The notes beneath the pieces were generated by a model, which was not told the DNA's origin, made no database searches, and saw only the letters and a list, made by a program, of their open reading frames with translations. From positions 1 to 44,524 of the forward strand of contig CADBOZ010000089.1 of NCBI GenBank assembly GCA_902796515.1: 44,524 nucleotides of DNA. Direction: 5' to 3'. Below are positions 43,348 through 44,524 of this stretch, piece after piece. This DNA is from an uncultured bacterium (GTDB lineage: Bacteria > Cyanobacteriota > Vampirovibrionia > Gastranaerophilales > Gastranaerophilaceae). How positions within the stretch are numbered: the stretch's first letter is position 1; each line of letters opens with the position of its first letter. A program made the position numbers and the translations under genes.

Positions 43348-44316
43348 TTATCCATGCGCAAAAGTTTTTATAATTTTTGCGCATACTTTTTTATTTACAC
43401 AAAAAATAACACTGAATAACATTTTGTAATATTTTGTTTTTGAAAAAATTTCGATAAATTCTTTCCTGTTTTTTATAAACATTTTGACTGTATCAAGACG
43501 GAGTTTAATATTCCAATCAATAAGTTTTTTTATATAGCTTTCTTTTAAGAATTTTTTGTTCCCCGTCGATAAATTTGTATTTGAATTATTTAATGAATGC
43601 TGCCTGTACAGCCATAAAACAGCATTTGTATTTATTGACCCCCCGATAAGATGCAAAAGCGAGAAAATAACCTTATCCGCACCGGTTTTCCAATATTTTA
43701 TATCCGGATAAAATTTCAAAATTTCAATAGCCGATTTTCTAATCATAGCCGAGGTTGAAGCTCTCCAACTCCACAAACCGAAGGGAGTATTTTTTAAATC
43801 CAGTATCGAAATTTCAAATTCATCATTTGTATCAAAAATTTCTTCGGTTTTGCAATATTTTACGGTTCTTAAGTTATTTTGAAAATTATTTGAAACATAG
43901 TTTAGAGAAGTAATTTCACCGTTTTTATTAATCTCTCCGGAAGAGGAGCTTACAAATGCCGCATTGTAGTTTAAATGAATGTATAAAAGAGTTTTCAGAT
44001 AGTTTGGCAATAAAACATCGTCCGCATCTACCATACAGATAAATTCACCGAGTGCATTGTCAACTCCCAGAAGAAATGCACCCAGCTGACCCATATTTTC
44101 TTTTGAATTTATTATTTTAATTTTTTCATTTTTTATTTCATTCAAAATTTTCGAATTATTTTCATCAGAACCATCATTCACAATGATAATTTCAAAATTT
44201 TTATAGGTCTGATTTAGAATACTTTCAATGCAGGGCCTGATATATTCCGAAAGATTAAAGTATGTTATTATTACGGATATTTTAGGTTCAAAAACCAGAT
44301 TTAAGGGCACTTTCAT
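43348..44316 (-). CDS. Family 2 glycosyltransferase (GT-A fold)
   Basis: 322 residues. KISVIITYFNLSEYIRPCIESIL opens the nucleotide-sugar fold, VNDGSDENN (46-54) binds the nucleotide, and CMVDADD (94-100) carries the DXD-like metal site. WSWRASTSAMIRKSA is near the acceptor site. No membrane helices are seen, so it probably acts on a lipid-linked or protein acceptor at the inner face of the membrane. No good ribosome site precedes the ATG. Its last codons are formed by the terminator hairpin of the opposite-strand gene. Confidence 0.9.
   Translation of the reverse strand: MKVPLNLVFEPKISVIITYFNLSEYIRPCIESILNQTYKNFEIIIVNDGSDENNSKILNEIKNEKIKIINSKENMGQLGAFLLGVDNALGEFICMVDADDVLLPNYLKTLLYIHLNYNAAFVSSSSGEINKNGEITSLNYVSNNFQNNLRTVKYCKTEEIFDTNDEFEISILDLKNTPFGLWSWRASTSAMIRKSAIEILKFYPDIKYWKTGADKVIFSLLHLIGGSINTNAVLWLYRQHSLNNSNTNLSTGNKKFLKESYIKKLIDWNIKLRLDTVKMFIKNRKEFIEIFSKTKYYKMLFSVIFCVNKKVCAKIIKTFAHG
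43354..43393 (+). terminator. Intrinsic terminator inside the end of the opposite gene
   Basis: ATGCGCAAAA (43354-43363) pairs with TTTTGCGCAT (43375-43384) around an 11-nt loop, followed by acTTTTTTATTT. It ends transcription of the 64-residue protein gene, 25 bases after its stop. It also encodes the last residues of the minus-strand glycosyltransferase. Confidence 0.8.
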
Positions 44317-44357
44317 AAAATAATATTACCATATTTAATAAAAAAACAAAAAATTAC

Positions 44358-44386
44358 TTGATTATTTTTTTTGTTTCCTATAGTAT
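44358..44386 (+). promoter_or_regulatory. Candidate promoter for the right-end RNA
   Basis: TTGATT (44358-44363), 17 bp, TAGTAT (44381-44386). The expected start lies near 44391-44393, exactly where the first hairpin begins. It is divergent from the glycosyltransferase gene. Confidence 0.45.
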
Positions 44387-44390
44387 AAGA

Positions 44391-44524
44391 ATTGTCCTAA
44401 AGGCAATTTAAAATGTCCAAAGGGCAAGCATGAAAACTGAATATGGGGAATTAGCTCAATTGCCCGAGAAAACCGAGAGGTTTTCGTTAAGAAAACGCAC
44501 CGTAGCAGGTGCGAGAGCATGAAA
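44391..44524 (+). ncRNA. Candidate structured RNA, cut by the window edge
   Basis: 134 visible bases, clearly less AT-rich than the DNA to the left and with no open frame. Hairpins: ATTGTCC/GGCAAT (44391-44407, one bulge); TGTCC/GGGCA (44414-44426); GAAAACC-GAGA-GGTTTTC (44468-44485, perfect, GNRA tetraloop); CGCACC/GGTGCG (44496-44513, perfect). GGGCAA (44422-44427) can also pair with TTGCCC (44460-44465), and GTTTTC (44480-44485) can pair with GAAAAC (44491-44496), excluding the tetraloop stem. I match it to no known RNA class. It may be an RNA gene or a leader of a gene beyond the window. Confidence 0.45.

Noticed and set aside
44444-44480. tRNA gene starting GGGGAATTAGCTCA
   Set aside because: The first 14 bases look like a tRNA 5' end, but no closed D arm, seven-base anticodon loop or T arm follows; the next strong stem has a tetraloop.

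Overview
The window is AT-rich (roughly 30% GC by eye) bacterial chromosome with standard code, short intergenic gaps and A/T-ending codons throughout. Several lineage-style proteins carry short SFKG/SFKA motifs or a C-x-H-x6-C-x2-C knuckle. Together with the hybrid CheA of the PixL/FrzE style and the overall gene content, this suggests a gut Vampirovibrionia/Gastranaerophilales-type (non-photosynthetic Cyanobacteriota) genome. That placement is inference; no rRNA or taxonomic marker set is present. I see no transposase, integrase, CRISPR array or phage module.

Layout. Positions 1-2884 hold a secreted TPR-like protein and an overlapping pair of lineage-type proteins of unknown function. Positions 3217-6606 encode a 1129-residue RTX-like exported protein with an internal duplication, flanked by two non-coding stretches of about 300 bp. 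A tRNA-Leu(CAG) with its own terminator follows (6902-7022). Positions 7095-8486 encode a BadF/HgdC-type iron-sulfur ATPase and a small partner. Positions 8480-15171 form a compact chemosensory module: hybrid CheA, a methyl-accepting protein with almost no outside domain, a response regulator ending in a degenerate GGDEF-like domain, and a tandem CheW. A Maf-type (DUF115) protein lies tail-to-tail with it.

Positions 17092-20249 are a five-gene run with two exported proteins, lspA, an RluA-type pseudouridine synthase and a small membrane protein. Positions 20251-24431 hold a 1228-residue HD-domain protein and a small acidic protein, separated by a palindrome-rich divergent region. Housekeeping genes follow: gloA, a SNF2 helicase, recJ, a Bax-inhibitor-like protein, coaE and rpmB. 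Positions 31884-35906 contain a glycosyltransferase, an unknown membrane-anchored protein and a GT-C-like polytopic protein. serC-cysK (36043-38050) link phosphoserine and cysteine synthesis. Positions 38068-42434 encode what looks like a rearranged AddAB-type recombination enzyme: an inactive helicase half fused to an active UvrD-type helicase, followed by a separate RecB-type nuclease.

The right end has two small lineage-type proteins, one with an excellent promoter and terminator, a family 2 glycosyltransferase, and a promoter followed by a hairpin-rich segment that looks like the start of a structured RNA cut off by the window edge. Six convergent gene pairs end within 0-2 bp of each other or overlap, so 3' ends are tightly packed and classical terminators are few.
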